In this document: piece after piece, positions 1 to 10,158 of the stretch
How the letters are laid out: every line of letters begins with the position of its first letter
Position numbering within the stretch: position 1 is the stretch's first letter
From: Leucosporidium creatinivorum
Taxonomy: Eukaryota; Basidiomycota; Microbotryomycetes; Leucosporidiales; Leucosporidiaceae
DNA: 64,000 nt
Reading direction: 5' to 3'
NCBI GenBank assembly: GCA_001600635.1
Contig: BCKL01000026.1
Coordinates: 359,553-423,552, forward strand
Program-made: the position numbers and the translations under genes
Notes under the pieces: generated by a model
Seen by the model: the letters and a program-made list of their open reading frames with translations, nothing else
What the model was told of the DNA's origin: nothing
Database searches by the model: none

Positions 1-491
1 ATCCGCTTCTTCGGGCGAGGGCGCCCTAGAGAAGGGCGAGGCGCTCGTTTATGATCACCTCGAGCTACCGGAGGGTACGGGAGGGAAGGCGAGCAGGTGG
101 CTGAGGCAGAGATTGTGGTCCGGTTCGTCGCTCCCTCCCTCTCTCGCGATCTTCTCGCGCTCGCTGACGAGTCTGAAGCTGCACAGGCGCCGTCATCTCC
201 TTCCACCACCCCTCCTCCCAATACCCCTACACCCACCGCTTCTCCCCCACCTCCTCCTCGCCCTTGTCCTCCACCAACTCCCGCTCGAGCCAGCTACTCG
301 GCGAAGACGACCTAAACCTCACAGTCCATTTCGCTTCCCTCACTCTCTTCGATGGAGTCCTCCCGCCTGAGCAGGATGAAGGAGCGGGAGTAACAGTGCA
401 TGATGAGATGGATCCTGTCGTCGTGGGGTTCAGGAGTAAGGTCGAGGTGAGGATCGCGAGAGCGGTGGAGGGGATTGGCGAGGAGGGCTGA
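1..491 (+). CDS. C-terminal part of an unidentified protein (5' end outside window)
   Basis: The best reading is an exon running in from outside the window and ending at 74 with a GTACGG donor, a 112-nt intron (branch GCTGAC near 164, acceptor at 185-186), and a last exon from 187 to a TGA at 489-491. The joined frame is continuous: an acidic stretch ending in YDHLELPE, then a Ser/Pro/Tyr-rich segment, then GEDDLNLTVHFASLTLFDGVL and an Arg/Val-rich end. I do not recognise the family. The two exons have strongly biased codon third positions, which supports coding. The gene converges on the beta'-COP gene, with only 139 bp between stop codons. The exon joint is an inference from frame and splice signals; a different upstream phase would change the first part but not the last exon. 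Confidence 0.5.
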
Positions 492-630
492 GTTCGCGAG
501 CGAGGGGCAAGTGACAGGGTGAGAGACAGATGAGAAAAATTCTTTAGCAATGCACACTACCCTCGCTCCAGCACTCCCTCGCCCGCTCTACGGAATCGTC
601 CGCCTGCTCGGCGCTCGACGCTCGGCTAGC

Positions 631-3600
631 TCAGAGAAGCAAGTCCTCGTCGTCCTCGCCCTGGTGCTGCTGGAAGCCTCCGTTGGTGTAGGGAGCGGGT
701 ATCGGTGCGGCTGTGAACGGATCGAAGGAGAGTCAGCTTCGCCGAACTGGAGCGAACGAGGGAGAGAGGGAGAGAGGGGGGGAAAGAAAGACTCACGCAG
801 ATCGTCCTGCACCTCGTGCGGTACGTAGTGGTCCTGCTCCTGCTCGGGCTGCTCGGCACCGAGGTGCAAGCCAGCGACTCCTCCCTCAACGCCGTTGAGC
901 TCGTGCTCGTGCTCGGGCTCGTAGTGCTGCTCGTAACGCTGCTCGTGCTCGTACTGCTCCTGCTGAGGCTGCTCCTCGTAGTGCTCCTGCTCCTCCCTCG
1001 GCTCCTCATAATGCTCCTCCTGCTCATACTCAATCTCCTCCACCGCCGGCCCCCTCTTCTCCCTCTCCAACCCCTCCCTCCAAGCCCCCTCCCCTCCAAA
1101 CTCCTCCACAAACTCCTCCGGATCGGCGAGTCCTCCCGCAATCTTGACCTTCTTCTGCTGCTCCAACGTCTTTCGCCAACTCTTGACGGCGCGGCTCGTT
1201 TGGCTGGGAGCGTACGTGCGGGCAAAGAGGGCTGCTTCGGGCGCGCGGTCGGTCGAGAGGAGGAGGTCGACGCAGGAGGAGGGTTCGGAGAGTTGGAGGG
1301 CGCAGGCGAAGGAGATGTTGTTGAGTCCGGCGGCGGCTGTTGAGAGGGAGGGGGGGAGAGAGACAGTCAGCTCGGGCGCTCGAGGCGAGGGAGAAGCGAA
1401 ACGACGACGATAAACTCACCAGCCTTCTCTCCCAACCACTTCAACCCCTCCTGATCTCCCGTACTCGTGTACACCAACAGCAGCGCGCTCCAGTCATTGG
1501 CCATCTTGAAGCACTCCTCGGCGAGATCGATTTTCCACCCCTGGAGGGCGCGATCTCCCACGGTCCTCCACTTGGACTGCGAGCCGAGATGAGGCGACGA
1601 GCGAGCGAGGTTGAGCGCCGTGTCGAGGTCGTCGAGAGAGATGGCTAGGTCGAACTTGTGGTCCGGGTCGGTCGAGACGGTGAGAGCGAGTTCCTTGAGT
1701 TCTGTTCTCTCATCATCTCGTCAGCTTCCCTCCTATTCCTCCTCGCCGAGAAAGAGGATAGAACTCACCCTGCGTCTCCAAAAACCTGGCAATCCTATTC
1801 CTCTGCTCCGCCGGCACTTGAGGCAGGATCTCGGCGGCTCCCTCAAGGTCGCCACGCAGGACGGCCGTCTGGTACTCGATGACCGAGAGCGAGAGGCCGA
1901 AAGCGTAAAAGTTGACATCCTTGTCGCAGAGGTAGATGCGGTTGTGCGACGGGAGATAGCCGAGGAGGTACATTTGGCTGTGTTCGAGCGCAGGGCAGGG
2001 CAGGGCAGGGCAGGTCAGCGCGTGCTCGGCGGCCGAGGCGAGGGAGAGAGGGAGAGCAAGAGACGAGGAACTCACGTATCGAAGTGGGTGATGGTGTGCG
2101 TCTGCCCCCCAACGACATAGTTCAACCGATTGGCGCCTGTCGTATAGACAAAACAATCGCCGATCCACTTGCCCGTCTGCACGACCTCGGCGATATCGGC
2201 CTCCAACTCGAACGCCTCTTCCACTCCCTCGTCGTCCAACTCGCCTCCGTTGTCGAGGTACGAAGCGTAGGCATCGCGGTCGAACCGGAGGACGTAGAAC
2301 GAGTCTTCGCCTGCGATGGCGACGAGGTTGCCCGTGCCGGACCAGTAGACCTTTTTGAACGCGACGGCGAGCGCGAGCGTCAGCGACGGCGGGAGGAAAG
2401 GAAGAAGGAGAAGAAAAAAAAAGGAGCGACTTACGTTACGCGCCTCCACCTCAATCCTCCTCACAATCGCCCCCGTCTCCCAATCATAAAACACGACAAA
2501 CCCCATGCCCTTCACTCCCAACAAACTGCCTCCATAAATGCCATCCGTCGTATAGTTAACCTGCACCAACCCCGTCCTCTCCTTGAAGTTCCTATAGACC
2601 TTGACCTTGCTCCCCGCCTCCCTCACGGCATAGGTATTGGAATCAGAGGACCAGGCGAAGCCTACTCCCGTGCCGAACGACTTGTTGCGCCAGGCGAGAG
2701 AGGTGTAGATGATGTATTCGCCGTCGCCGCAGACGGTGACGAAGCTGTTGGGGTAGCGAGCGAGCGAGGAGGGGGGAGCGAGAAGGCGAGGGATGGGGCG
2801 GGGGAGGAGGGGAGAGAGAAAGCAGGGTCAGCGACCGAGCGCCGAGGGAGAAGAAAGCCAGCGAGAAAGACCCCACGCACCGACCGTTAGGCGAGTGCTG
2901 GAGCGTCTGGGCGTAAACCTCCGTGTTGCCGAGCTCGCGAGAGGCGACCGAGAGTTGCTGGCCGTCGGGGGCGTCGTCTGTTTGCACCCGTCGGGGCTCG
3001 TCGTCAGCTGTCGCGCTCGAAGGAGGACCAGGAGAAAGGGAAGAGAGAGAAAAACGCACCGGCAGCCTGAAGCGTCGCGGTGAGGATCTCCGAGTTGTGC
3101 GCGTAGACGACCTTGCCCGCTACGTCCATCGAGACGGAAGGTTCCTCGCGACCGAGCTGTAGCAATAAACATCCAACCCATCAGCTCCATCTTTTGGCAG
3201 GGCAACAACCAAACTCACCTTGACAACAACAGCCCCCTCATCAAACCCAAAAGCGACATCATTCCCCTTCCTCCCATAAGCGACGCACCACGCCCTCTCC
3301 AACCCATAATCCAACGTATTCTCGAGACGGTAGGTCGAGGAATGCCAGATTTTGATGGTGCCGTCTTCGGAACCCGAGACGAGGATGGGGAGCGACGGGT
3401 GGAAGATGGCGAACGAGACGTTCGAGGTATGCCCTTCGAGGGTTTGGATGCAGGATTTCGAGTGGTAATCCCAGATTTTGATGAGACTGAGCGAAGGCGA
3501 GCGGGAGGGGAGGGGAGGGATAGGGTCAGCAAAGCGTCGCCGAACGCCGAGCACGAGCACGAGGGTCCCGGTCTAGTAAAGACTCACCGATCGTCACCAG

Positions 3601-4567
3601 TCGTCACGATATAAGGCTTATCCCCTCCATGGTAGTACTCGACGTAGTTGACTCCCTTGTCGTGGGCGTCGAGGGTGAAGTTGGCCGTCTGCGAGCCGAG
3701 GGACCACACCTTGACGGTTCGGTCCAAGCAGGCCGAGGCGAACGTGTTGGAGTCTTTGGGGTTGAACGCTAGGTTCATGATGTAGTGCGTGTGGCCTTCA
3801 AAGATCTGTTTCCGCCGGGGGGGGGGGTCAGCTGGGAGCGCGAGCGAGAGGGAGGAGAGCGAGCATGGGAGAGACGAGACGAGACGCACCTGAACGCACT
3901 TCCAACCCTTGTCCCAATCCCACAGCTTGATGGTCATATCATCCGATCCCGTCAGCACGAGGCTCTGAGTAGGATGCACGGCCAAGCAGCGAATGTAATC
4001 CGGGTGGGCCTCCAACGCCGTGACCTTCTCGCCCGTATTGTAGTTGAAGACGCGCAGGTGGAAGTCGTCCGAGCCGCAGACGAACCAGTTACGACGGGCG
4101 ATGAAGCGCACGCAGCGGACGGGGACTTCGGTGACCTCGAAGGTCTTGATCACGGCCTGTTGTTGGATGGGAGAGCAACGTGGAGAGATGGTGAGTTAGC
4201 GAAGGAGGGAGCAGGGAGAGGGAGAGGAGCGTACGCCAGTTTCGATGTGGTAGATGATGACGTTTCCGGTGTAAAGTCCGGCGCTGTAGGAGAGGACGAG
4301 CGGATTAGCAGCTGGGAGAGGGCGAGTCGAGAGAGGGTGAGCGCGTCGAGTGGGAGTGCTTACATGAGCCCTGCAGGGGAGCAGAGTGGGTCAGCTTGGA
4401 GTAGACTGGAGAAAAGCTTAAAAACGTACATGGTTCTGTAGGGTGAGTGTCTACGCTCTTGACCCTGCTCGAGCGCGCCAGCAGTTTCCCTGCGGTGAGA
4501 GCGGGTCAGCGGGAGAGCTACAAGGGTGCAGAGTCGGGAGCTACTTACTGTTGATCTCGAGCAACAT
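631..4567 (-). CDS. SEC27: Coatomer subunit beta' (beta'-COP, WD40 protein of COPI coat)
   Basis: WD40-propeller subunit of the COPI vesicle coat, acting in Golgi-to-ER and intra-Golgi retrograde transport. Diagnostic stretches read from the minus strand are [54 protein letters not shown] and [12 protein letters not shown], colinear with yeast Sec27 and animal COPB2. The start ATG at 4567-4565 gives MLLEIN and is followed by many short exons: 4549-4567, 4430-4489, a 7-nt exon at 4364-4370, 4235-4283, then longer WD40 exons. The last exon starts near 710 and ends at the TGA at 631-633 (residues ending EDDEDLLL). The C-terminus is extended by a low-complexity Glu/Gln/Tyr/His tract (about 830-1060) not typical of the family. 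Introns are 50-110 nt with GTCAGC (branch) on the plus strand. Identity is secure; some inner exon borders are approximate. Confidence 0.95.
4364..4370 (-). other. SEC27: 7-nt microexon of SEC27
   Basis: On the minus strand a CTGCAG acceptor precedes GGCTCAT, followed immediately by a GTAAGC donor. Adding these 7 nt joins exon 2 (ending HPTEP plus T) to exon 4 (starting C GCC GGA) as HPTEPWLIAGLYTGN. This matches the first WD40 repeat of beta'-COP, including the conserved Trp. Leaving it out shifts the frame. Confidence 0.85.
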
Positions 4568-5228
4568 GGTTAGGCTGTACGATGAGTTGTTGACCTAAAC
4601 GATAAAGAGACGAGAGAGCTGCAAGAGGGCAGCGTGTTCGACGCGCGTAGGGTGCAGAGAGATGAGCGACTGTGCGACGAGTAGACCTATCGAGGTGCAG
4701 ATCTGATCAGTGTATCGACCTACAGGAAGGGTGTGCAGTCGAAAGAGGAGAAGCGACAAAGTAGTAGAGAAGTGCTAGTGCAAGAGGGCCAAGTCGACTG
4801 GAGCTACTCGCCTAGAATTCACTTGGAAGCGAATTGCTCAGTACACTCCAGTTTCTAATCAACATTTCGCGCGGGTTGACCTCTCTCCAGCGCTCCAGCT
4901 TGGACTTGGACGCGGCTTGCTTCTCACCTCATCATCCAAGTCTGGAAGTAACAGTTACCAGGGCACACTACAGTTTCATCTACCCTCCTACACTCGGCAC
5001 TGGACGCCAGCGACCACCCTACACCGCTTCAGATCTCAGCTCGCTCCTCGTCTCGTCTCGTCTCGTTCAACCTCTGTCTCGCCTCTGTACCTCAACCCAC
5101 TCACCGACTACACTTCCCATACTTGTCTACTCAGCTACATCTCCCCGCACTCCCGCTTACCCACTCCCCTCCCTTCACTGCTCCTCACATCCAACTCGGG
5201 GTGCGTCCGTTCGCAAGGGCAGCTCAAG
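4568..5228. promoter_or_regulatory. Divergent intergenic region between SEC27 and the Myb/SANT gene
   Basis: 661 bp between the start codons of two divergent genes, so it must hold both promoters. It contains pyrimidine-rich stretches and short TCTCG repeats (about 5040-5060). I see no convincing coding sequence here; the plus-strand open frames are low-complexity Ser/Leu/Pro reading. Confidence 0.6.
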
Positions 5229-7801
5229 ATGACCTCGCGACCACCACCTCTAGCACCACTAGAGCAGGAGCGGGAGCAGGACGACCCTCGACTACTCTCT
5301 CGCGCTCATTTGCTGGCCATTAGAGATCAGGTCTACGCTCATGAGGTAAGTCAGTTCTTGCGCGAGGGGAGGGCTTCGTCCGTGGGGGGGAGAGCCGAGG
5401 CTCAAGCGCGGCGCTGTACAGTAGGCAGTATTGAGGGTCGGAGGCTGATGGGCTGCTTTCATGGTCGACGATAGGAGAACAGGGTCCTCGACATGACTTC
5501 CTGCGTGCGCTATTCCCTCTAACCCTCCCCTCTGCCGTCCTAAGACGACTGGACCGAGCGCCGAGCTGAGCTGACCCTTTCCATCTCCCTCTCCCTCTCC
5601 CTCCTGCACACAGGCCAAACAACTCGTCGAGCACGCCCTCCTGATCGACACTCAACAAACTCAAGAACGCTCCACTTCAGCTTTCCAGGTCCGCCTGGCT
5701 GCCTTCCTCGCCCCTTCCCTCTCGGCGCTGACCTTCTTTCTCCCTTCTCCTCCCTCCCCCCCTCCCCCATCCCCTCACACCACACGGCACAACGAGCAGC
5801 TAACCCACCTGCAATCCTCCCTCGCCTCCTCGCACCTGGACCACGAACGCAATCGCGTAGACTACCAAATCCTCGAGCGTCAAGCCTTCGTTCTCGCTCG
5901 CAAGGTGAAGCTCGCTGAAGCCGAAAGGAGTGGGAGGGGCAGCGCAAAGGAGAATAAGCGGTTGAGGGGGGATGTCAGGTGGTTGGAGAGGAGGGTGAGT
6001 TTCCTGTTTCATACTCCTTCTTCCCTCCTCCTCCTCCCGCCGGAGAGAGCTGATGGCGGTGGAACGACACAGCTCCAAGACTCAACAGACCAAATTCACC
6101 ACCTCTCCCTCGAACTCTCCCGCCTGCGCTCGCACGCACTACACAACGTTCCTTCCCTCTCCTACTCTCCCTCCTTCTCGGCGCCCTCCTCCAAACCTCC
6201 GAAGCGCAGGCCAACAATGGGCGACGCCGCCGCCGAGCACCTGCTCCTTGCTTCTCGCGCTGGTCTTGCCTCCGTTCAGCGGATCGAGCGCGTACCGCTG
6301 AGGAAGGAGGTTTGGGCAAAGGCGAGCGCGTTGGCTCGCTCGGAGGAGGGCGAGGAGGAGGAGGGCGAGGAGGCGGAGGAAGAAGCCATGTGGAAGCAAT
6401 GGGAGAAGGAGCAGGAGGAGAGGAGGGTCTGGAGGGAGGAGAAGGCGAGTTGGGAGAGGGAGAGGGGGAGGGGGGCCGGCTCCGGCTCGCTCGCTGCGGC
6501 TCCAGGGAGGAGGGAGAAGGACAAGGGCAAGCAGCAGCGCGCCGAGCCGTCAGCCAAACGGCCTCGCACCTCTTCCTCCTCCTCCTCCGCCGAGCCAGTC
6601 GAGCTGCCTCCCTCCTCCGCGCCGAGGTACGTCGACCCTTCTTCCACCCTCTCCCTCCCGCCCGCGCCCACCACCACCAGCGCCAATCCACGAGCCCTCG
6701 GCCGACCGACTTCGGCGCTCGACGTCCTCGCGCAGGCGAGTACTAGTTTCTCCCAAGAATCCCTCGAACAGGCGCAGAGTGCGGGAGTGGTGGGGAGCGA
6801 GATGGACGTGGACGTGGACGTGGACGTGGACGTGGACGTGGAGATGGAGGGTACGGATGTTGAAGACGACGACGTCGAGGGCGAGGGAGGAGCGGGCGAG
6901 GAGGGGAGGAGCTCGTCGGTCGCGTATCGTTCTTCTGCGTTTGCTTCGGATGCTTCGGACGAGAAAATCGACGTCGCCCCCCTCAACACCACCACCTCAG
7001 CGCACCCTCAGCGCGACCCTTCCGACTTGTCCCACCCGCCTCGCCCAACCTCGGCGCAGGGCGGCAGCAGCAGCAGGCGCGCCAGTTCGAGGCCTGCTAC
7101 TGCGCTGGCTAGTAGAGCTGTGCATCTTGAGTCGGACGGCGACGGCGAGTGGGAGGGAGATAGAGGGCCAGGGGAGAAGAAAGCGGCGAAGGAGGGCGAA
7201 TGGACGAGCGTGAGGCAGCCTTACCTCAAGGTCAGTTTTTTCTCCCTTTTTCTCCCCCTCTTCCTCGCTACTGCGGTCAAGCTGATGAGTGGGATGATTG
7301 TGCAGTGGACGACCCCCGAGGACGAACAGTTGTTGGAAGCGGTACTCAAGGTTCGCTTCTCTCGAGCCCTCCCCCCCTCCCTCGCTCCCTCCTCGCTCTT
7401 CTCGGTCGCCAAGCTGACCGACTGAATCGTTTGGATTGCACAGCACGGCCTCCGTTGGGACCAAGTAGCCAACGATATCCCTACGAGGACTTACCACCAG
7501 GTGCGCCCCCTCCCTCCCCTTGCTCTTGACTTGCGCCCGCTGACCGTTCCTTTCCTCCTCTGTCTCCCTCTCCCCCTCGCTCCCTCCTGGCTCGCTAACG
7601 CCCGACACTCAGTGCCGCCAGCGTTTCCTCCGCGGGCTCAAATCCGGCTCATCAATTCCCAAAGCCCTTTCGCATTTGACGGCGAGGGTGAAGGAGAAGG
7701 TGAGGGAGCATGAGAGGAGGAAGAAGGAGAGGAAAGCTTCTTCTGGAGGGCGGAGGAAAGGAGGGGTGAAGGATGAGGAGGAGAGCGAGGGGGAGTACTG
7801 A
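5229..7801 (+). CDS. Myb/SANT-domain DNA-binding protein with acidic low-complexity middle
   Basis: Seven exons fit: 5229-5345, 5614-5688, about 5797-5994, 6073-7230, 7306-7350, 7444-7500 and 7613-7801, all in phase 0 with standard splice sites except one GTTCGC donor. The C-terminal exons encode one Myb/SANT repeat: W-TTPEDEQLLEAVLK, then GLRWDQVANDIP, then RTYHQCRQRFLRGLK. This has the regularly spaced aromatic residues and the QCR-RF recognition helix typical of Myb repeats. The N-terminus is helical and charged (DQVYAHE, HALLID), possibly coiled coil. The middle is Ser/Pro/Glu-rich and holds six tandem GACGTG units encoding a Val-Asp run near 6805. After the Myb repeat comes a basic Lys/Arg/Glu tail. 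A nuclear transcription factor or chromatin role is inferred from the domain only. The stop TGA is at 7799-7801. Confidence 0.8.
6805..6840 (+). repeat. In-frame hexanucleotide repeat (GACGTG)x6
   Basis: Six perfect copies of GACGTG encode alternating Asp-Val inside the Myb/SANT gene, flanked by imperfect acidic codons. Copy number can change by slippage without breaking the frame. Confidence 0.95.
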
Positions 7802-7815
7802 GGAGTGAGGAGTGA

Positions 7816-7860
7816 GGGGAGGGGAAGGGGGAGGGAGGGGGAGGGGGAGGGAGAGGAGGG
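7816..7860 (+). repeat. G-rich tract with G-quadruplex potential after the Myb/SANT gene
   Basis: Just past the stop codon there are several runs of three or more G separated by one or two A (GGGGAGGGGAAGGGGG and so on). This satisfies the usual four-G-tract quadruplex pattern on the plus strand, and therefore in the 3' UTR of the mRNA. Confidence 0.7.
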
Positions 7861-8101
7861 ATGTGAGATTCGATGACAGCTTGTGCTTTGCTATATTACG
7901 TAACCCCCCCTCTCGTACATACCCACACCTCACACCTACGCAACAATCAGTGCTTCATTTGGCGATTCGTTTGCGCTCGGAGGGAGGAGGGAGAAAAGCA
8001 GAGCGCGAGCGAGCGAACGCCGAGATTCGGGCTGTTGGCTACGACAGGGGGCCAGAGAGGCAGCAGGTATCTCGTTATGAGTTCCACGAGACCGGGTTCG
8101 C

Positions 8102-8857
8102 TCATCTGCGCGGTAGCTGAGTACGGAATTGAGTCGAGTCGTTTGAATCGCTGAGCCTGTGCCGAGTCTCTCGCCGAACACCTCCTTCGCAGAGCCTCAC
8201 CGCACGCTTGCCACCGCGAAGGGTCAACATAGCACACAGAAACATTTTCCACCTTCTTCGCAACCTCGCAGGCAGCATCAATGCCCTCCCTGCGACGTTC
8301 TCGATCCTCGCCGCCCGAGCGGGATACCACCGATCCCAGGTCTCCTCTATGTAGGAGATTGCAGCTTGCTCGACGACACTCTGGGTATCAGCTGCGTGAA
8401 TCAACTTGGCCTTGAGGTGCAACCTTTGCATCCTATTTGGCAATGAGGTGACGCCAAATTCGAACGAAAGGGTCAGCGCCGAGCTCGGTCGGACTCGAAC
8501 TGGGTCTGGCAGATCATAAGTCAGTACTGACCATGTGGGGTTGGCCTGCATGGCTTGCATAGACTCAATCGCCCACAGTCTTGCATTCTCCAGCCTCTCC
8601 ATCTCGGTCTCATCCCACCGTCTCGTCCTGTCCTCTTCCTGCTCGCGCTCAATCTTGGCCGAATCCAGTTCGATTTTGCGCCGAAGACCCGCTGGGATGC
8701 CCAGTTCGTAGAACCAGTTGATTTGACTGCTGTTCGGCTTGAAGTTGACGATCACATGCGACGTGTGCGGTCTCGGGAAGAGTTTGAAGCGCCCGAGGAT
8801 GGCTCTAGCCTCGTTTGAGGCGATGGGGTAGGCGGTGACCTTCAAGCTCATGTACGC
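8102..8857 (-). CDS. Hypothetical protein, 5' structure uncertain
   Basis: I do not recognise this protein. From an ATG at 8857 (MSLKVTAYPIAS) the frame runs to about 8532. It is best joined across a small intron (GTCAGT donor, acceptor AG before GATGCAAAGG near 8437) to a second exon ending at the TGA at 8102. The product is about 200 residues, with an acidic/basic helical stretch (KIEREQEEDRTRRWDETEMERLE) and a segment rich in Trp and Arg (YIEETWDRWYPARAARIENVAGRAL). Open frames continue upstream to about 9165, so the gene may start earlier. No signal peptide or known motif is evident. It lies beside the chimeric eS12 copy, so it could be a gene cut by that rearrangement. It converges on the Myb/SANT gene. 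Confidence 0.4.
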   Translation of the reverse strand, partial: AYMSLKVTAYPIASNEARAILGRFKLFPRPHTSHVIVNFKPNSSQINWFYELGIPAGLRRKIELDSAKIEREQEEDRTRRWDETEMERLENARLWAIESMQAMQANPTWSVLTYDLPDPVRVRPSSALTLSFEFGVTSLPNRMQRLHLKAKLIHAADTQSVVEQAAISYIEETWDRWYPARAARIENVAGRALMLPARLRRRWKMFLCAMLTLRGGKRAVRLCEGGVRRETRHRLSDSNDSTQFRTQLPRR

Positions 8858-9309
8858 GGGATCGGAGCAGAGAAAGAAGCGAATGCGCAAAGGCTGGCGT
8901 AGGTGAAAGCGAGAAGAGAGCAGAGGACCAGCAAGAAGTCGCTTTCAGCACTGCTTTCGGAGCCTTCGGACCAGCCTCCCTTGCGGCAGTCATAGAAGAG
9001 CTTTGTAATCGCTTCCTGTTGCTTCGTAGGGTAATTGCCGGATTGTGAGGTGACAACAGGTACGGCCGGTGCCGAGCGTGGCATTACAAGATACAGAAGC
9101 ATCTCCTCGCCCCATCTCGGCGCTGGGCGTCGACCAGCCAGATCGCCTTCTCGTCTTCTAGACACGCCCGGCCCTCGCTCATAGACAGGGAAGCGACCTC
9201 TCCCACTTCCTCTCGGCCCCAGCCCTCATAGCCACCCGCACCTTCTTCAGCAGCCTCCCGGTCTCGGCCTTCTCCTTCCAGTGCCCCTCCTTCTCGTCGC
9301 CCAGTTACT

Positions 9310-9870
9310 TACTCAAGCAAGATGGAGTGCCTCGCTCTCGGCGCCGTAGTCCTTGACAACAACACACGAGCATCCGACGACCTGAGGGTGGAATTCGAAG
9401 GGGGAAGGAACGCGGAGGGACGAAGGTTAGTGAGGCGTCGGAGGAAAGAGGAAGACCCTGCAGCGCACCTTGCGGGCAACACCCTCCTTGTCGAGCTTGC
9501 AGAGACCGGCCCACTCTCCGAGGAGCTTGGGGTCCGAGATCTAGATGCGAGAGATGGGTTCGGCGAGAGGGTTCGGCGAGGATGGAGGTTCGGCCAGCGC
9601 GATGAGGGGGGCGTGAAGAGGTACGAAAGTCAGCGCTCTGTACCTCTCATGACTTCACTCTCCTCCATCAAGCAACTCAAACACTAGAAACTCACCTTGA
9701 TCAAGTTGATCTTGTGCTCGGCGCAAAGGGCCTCAATGAGCTTGACGTACTCGGCCTCAGTGCAAGACTCGTTGAGAACGCAAAGGTGGGCCTGACGCTT
9801 GTCGAGGGCCTTGGCGCACTCGCGGAGTCCACGGGCAAGACCATCGTGGATCATGGCCTTCTTGAGGACC
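9310..9870 (-). repeat. Inverted segmental duplicate of RPS12 (partner 15878-16439)
   Basis: The block matches 15878-16439 in reverse orientation with only a few substitutions and small indels, including both introns. Differences seen include one fewer T after GTGAGTTTCTAGTG, GTA for GCT in the first shared intron, a CG insertion in the second, and the 2-nt exon deletion. Intron retention means a DNA-level duplication, not a retrocopy. Confidence 0.9.
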
Positions 9871-10029
9871 GCCTTGGCTTGCGAGGCCGAGCTGCGATCG
9901 CCCCAGCCTGTCAAACCCATGATAAGTTGAGACTAGTATCCTCTGTTCTCAGAGGAGAAGGGACTAACGGAGGGGCGCTGGCTGCATGTTCTGAGGCGAC
10001 TTGGAAGGCCGGCGGGCTCTCGGTGCCAT
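9313..10029 (-). CDS. Chimeric eS12 (RPS12)-like gene: new N-terminus, truncated C-terminus
   Basis: Bases 9310-9870 are a near-identical inverted copy of part of the RPS12 gene at 15670-16455, introns included. The native first exon is missing; the match starts inside exon 2. Upstream, an ATG at 10029 opens a 61-nt exon ([13 protein letters not shown]...) with a GTTAGT donor at 9968. Splicing to an acceptor at 9908-9910 is in frame with [12 protein letters not shown] and then the native [13 protein letters not shown] sequence. Exons read 9969-10029, 9696-9907, 9469-9540 and 9313-9381, and the inherited splice sites look intact. In the last exon two bases are missing relative to the parent (between 9324 and 9325), so the end reads ESEALHLA-stop instead of the conserved [15 protein letters not shown]. 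An alternative start is the ATG at 9920. It may be an expressed variant or a decaying copy; the open frame across four exons is notable. Confidence 0.6.
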
Positions 10030-10158
10030 GCTTCTTCCTCTCGCCTTTCCCTCTGAAGATTTAGAAGTTGCTATTCATGTCTATGTTCAAAGTTCACATT
10101 GCTAGCTGAGCTACACAACTCTATCGCTGGCTCACCACCTCGCTCGGCGCTAAGTCTA

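Noticed and set aside
588-1343. Long Leu-rich plus-strand and Arg/Ser-rich minus-strand frames
   Set aside because: They are shadows of the Glu/Gln-rich tail of beta'-COP (CTG/CTC repeats read in other frames).
8470-8530. Possible tRNA-like B box (GTTCGAGTCC on the minus strand)
   Set aside because: No matching A box at the right distance and no cloverleaf can be drawn; it lies in a probable intron of the hypothetical gene.
9684-9920. eS12-like open frame starting at the ATG at 9920 ([11 protein letters not shown]) as a single-exon gene
   Set aside because: It runs through the donor of the inherited intron; the spliced four-exon reading from 10029 explains more of the sequence, although 9920 remains a possible alternative start.
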